From: Vibrio mediterranei
GTDB taxonomy: Bacteria > Pseudomonadota > Gammaproteobacteria > Enterobacterales > Vibrionaceae
Assembly (NCBI RefSeq): GCF_900088415.1
Contig: NZ_FLLQ01000001.1
Span: forward strand, 248,001-312,000
Reading direction: 5' to 3'
Length of the DNA stretch: 64,000 nucleotides
The notes under the pieces are model-generated. The model was not told where the DNA came from and ran no database searches. It was given only the letters and a program-made list of their open reading frames with translations. Every line of letters starts with the position of its first letter. The first letter of the stretch is position 1. The translations under genes were made by a program, and so were the position numbers. Below are positions 62,112-64,000 of this stretch, piece by piece.

Positions 62112-63068
62112 CTAATCTTGGTTGAAAAACAGCACAATGCTACCGCCTTTCAGATCACTCCCATAGTTAATACTTAGCCCTATCCCAATATTATCAACAA
62201 ACTCAATTTTAAACGGAGGCGTCATTAGCCAGCCAACCGTTCCTTCGTAGTAATGAGGGGATCCAAGCATACCGACTGTATCTCCGCCAATATCCACTCG
62301 CCTAAGACTTGTGTAGATAGTCTGAACTGAACGCCCCCAATCAGTTACGTCATAAAACAATTTCGCTTCATTTGACCAATACCAACCTTCAGGCGTTCCG
62401 ACATCCCCATCATTTGCCTTTCCCCAACCTACCCCTGAGAAATAGTTGAAGGTTGAATTAAACTTCACTTCCCCCCAAGGTTTGTATTTGTGGTAGTTGA
62501 AGCCGACTTTAGGCTGTAGACTCGCCGCCCACGCAGACGTATTGACCACTTTGCCATCTAGGAACGGTTGAAATAGTTTTGAATAAGAGGATTGAAAATC
62601 ATAGTCACTGTGAAGGTATTGAAGGTGTGCACCTATACCTGTCTCAAATGTCCAGTGTTTAGAGAACTGTATTTCTTGTTCATAGCCCGTAAAAGCTCCC
62701 AAAACATATTTGGTATGATTGTCTGGTGCATCTAGGATTTGGTCTTCAATTCTAAGCGCTGAAAACCTAAGTGTTAACCTCTGTTGGAAACTATCATCAT
62801 CATTTAACGCAAAGGTAAGTGGCAATGCTGAAACGGCAATATTCTTACGTCGATCAAGTGCTTCTTGAGATCCTATTTCGTCGTTATCAATATTGAGCAC
62901 TGAGCTTGGATCAAAGTCTTTGAACCCTAATGTTAGAGCATCACTGTCTGTGAGAATGATAGCTGCTGCAAAATCTTCTTCAAACAAGTCACGAAATTCA
63001 GGCTCAGCCACACTTTGGGAAGATAAAGTTGTCAAACACATCAAAGAAACGAAACGAGCCTTGGACAC
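62112..63068 (-). CDS. Solitary outer membrane autotransporter-type beta-barrel protein
   Basis: 318 residues starting at GTG with a signal peptide (cut after SVA, about residue 21). The remainder is a single autotransporter-like barrel with many alternating aromatic strands (TFETGIGAHLQYLHS, WGEVKFNSTFNYFSG, IGLSINYGSDLKGG) and ends SIVLFFNQD. It has no passenger domain. The family is known as solitary autotransporter barrel; function is unknown. Confidence 0.75.
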   Translation of the reverse strand: MSKARFVSLMCLTTLSSQSVAEPEFRDLFEEDFAAAIILTDSDALTLGFKDFDPSSVLNIDNDEIGSQEALDRRKNIAVSALPLTFALNDDDSFQQRLTLRFSALRIEDQILDAPDNHTKYVLGAFTGYEQEIQFSKHWTFETGIGAHLQYLHSDYDFQSSYSKLFQPFLDGKVVNTSAWAASLQPKVGFNYHKYKPWGEVKFNSTFNYFSGVGWGKANDGDVGTPEGWYWSNEAKLFYDVTDWGRSVQTIYTSLRRVDIGGDTVGMLGSPHYYEGTVGWLMTPPFKIEFVDNIGIGLSINYGSDLKGGSIVLFFNQD

Positions 63069-63165
63069 AGATTTTTACCGAGTGAAGAAATATATTAATA
63101 ATAGCCCCACAATGAATATTTGTGGGTAACAGTTTGTAATTTAGGAATTTATCTACAGAACTAAA

Positions 63166-63194
63166 TAAAAAAACTCCTCAATAATTGAGGAGTT
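63166..63194 (-). terminator. Terminator of the REC-GGDEF gene
   Basis: AACTCCTCAAT and ATTGAGGAGTT form an 11-bp perfect stem; on the reverse strand it is followed by a T tract. Confidence 0.88.
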
Positions 63195-63218
63195 CATAAC
63201 GTGCATATTACGCTAGAC

Positions 63219-64000
63219 TCAAGACGTTGTACTAATGATATCGCCTTCAATTTGGGAAACATACCTGTTTCTACCGGTTCGTTTTGCTTGATAAAGCAAT
63301 TTGTCAGCACTTTCATACAGCTCGTTAATTGTCTCTGTACCCGTAGGAACCAAACTAAACACTCCAAGTGACAACGTAACTCTGTCCGTTGTATTGGAAA
63401 ACTGATGCGGTATGTTTAATTGAGAAATCCCTTCCCTAACCCTAGCCGCATTCTCTTTCGCTTCATGAATGTCACATTTGCTGAGTACAATAACAAATTC
63501 TTCACCGCCATATCGGCCGACATACTCGCCACTGCGAATAAACATCACATCGAGAAACTGAGCTATATTGATTAAACACTGGTCACCTTCGGTATGACCA
63601 TAATTATCATTGAACGCCTTAAAGTGATCGACGTCCATCAAAATAACCGAGAGCGGTATTTGATGACGACCGTGCCATTGAATAAGCTCAGTGAGTTTTT
63701 CATCCATATAACGACGGTTAAATAGTTTAGTCAGTCCATCTTCATTTGCTTGGTGTTGCAACGCCCTATTAGCCTCTTCTAGTTGCGCACTTGCTTGCTT
63801 CAGTTCGCGACGCATATCCGCTATACGTTGCATGGCGACTAGTTTAGATTGCAAGACTATCTTATTAACTGGTTTAACCAAGTAGTCATCACCCCCCGCT
63901 CTTATAGCCTTTGCAATCATTTCAGGTTCATCATGACTGCTCAGAAAAATAATGGGAATCCAGTCTGCTTGATAGCGTTCTCTTATCTCCGCAGCCACCT
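63219..64000 (-). CDS. Response regulator diguanylate cyclase (REC-GGDEF), partial
   Basis: About 260 C-terminal residues; the start lies beyond the right edge, and the first in-frame GTG in the window is internal. The visible part has the end of a receiver (IPIIFLSSHDE, GGDDYLVKPVNK with the conserved lysine), a coiled coil, and a GGDEF domain with DVDHFKAFNDNYGH and GGEEF. The inhibitory site reads RSGE in place of RxxD, so it may be weak. It should be a PleD/WspR-like c-di-GMP synthase controlled by phosphorylation. Confidence 0.88.
   Translation of the reverse strand, partial: VAAEIRERYQADWIPIIFLSSHDEPEMIAKAIRAGGDDYLVKPVNKIVLQSKLVAMQRIADMRRELKQASAQLEEANRALQHQANEDGLTKLFNRRYMDEKLTELIQWHGRHQIPLSVILMDVDHFKAFNDNYGHTEGDQCLINIAQFLDVMFIRSGEYVGRYGGEEFVIVLSKCDIHEAKENAARVREGISQLNIPHQFSNTTDRVTLSLGVFSLVPTGTETINELYESADKLLYQAKRTGRNRYVSQIEGDIISTTS

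Overview
The window looks like a stretch of the second chromosome of a Vibrio or close relative in the Vibrionaceae. The base composition is low-to-moderate GC. The gene set also matches: a GMP reductase of the Vibrio type, a DUF6279 lipoprotein, a TraF-like barrel protein, a DUF2861 protein, a solitary autotransporter barrel and a HlyU-family protein. The order pntB-pntA / vxrA-vxrB-vxrC-vxrD-yoaH / yciH / ddl / LysR / heme receptor is, from memory, the order on V. cholerae chromosome II around VCA0563-VCA0576. Species cannot be fixed from the sequence alone.

Layout. 1-5.4 kb: the last codons of an SbcC-like ATPase, yqfB, a patatin phospholipase, metY, an OmpA-family porin, a LysR-type regulator and a glycine-zipper protein. 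5.9-12.5 kb: a di-heme cytochrome c peroxidase behind a perfect FNR palindrome, a DUF6279 lipoprotein, a bifunctional NAD(P)H-hydrate repair enzyme, guaC with an unusual hairpin leader, and an EAL phosphodiesterase. 12.5-16.6 kb: a large lipoprotein with a possible metallopeptidase motif, divergent from a two-component system. 16.6-21.7 kb: nfsA, tRNA-Ser(TGA), a MaoC hydratase, a FAN1-like VRR-NUC protein and aroG. 21.8-31 kb: a small exported protein, MscS, periplasmic MsrAB, yhfA with a DUF218 gene, a hybrid kinase with two duplicated receiver domains, a hydrolase and mgsA.

31-46.9 kb: divergent torT/torS without torR or a reductase, a RES-Xre toxin-antitoxin pair, fatty acid cis-trans isomerase with a 61-codon partner, an OFA-family transporter with palindromic operators, a heme-type TonB receptor with a LysR regulator, and the Pat protein acetyltransferase. 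47-64 kb: a SPOR lipoprotein, ddl, a recombinase-fold protein with altered catalytic residues, DUF3319-yciH, a 1.2-kb gap, the vxr operon, pntAB, a HlyU-like protein and two GGDEF proteins around an outer-membrane barrel.

How it fits together. The dominant themes are envelope maintenance and sensing (vxr, Ddl, Cti, OmpA, MscS, SPOR), redox and anaerobic control (Ccp, TorST, MsrAB, NfsA, PntAB) and signalling (five histidine kinases or their regulators, three c-di-GMP proteins). No prophage, transposon, integron array or CRISPR array is visible. The least-explained parts are the yciH-yoaH gap, which holds a frameshifted small membrane ORF and an orphan reverse-strand terminator, the guaC leader, and the lipoprotein/two-component pair at 12.5-16.6 kb.
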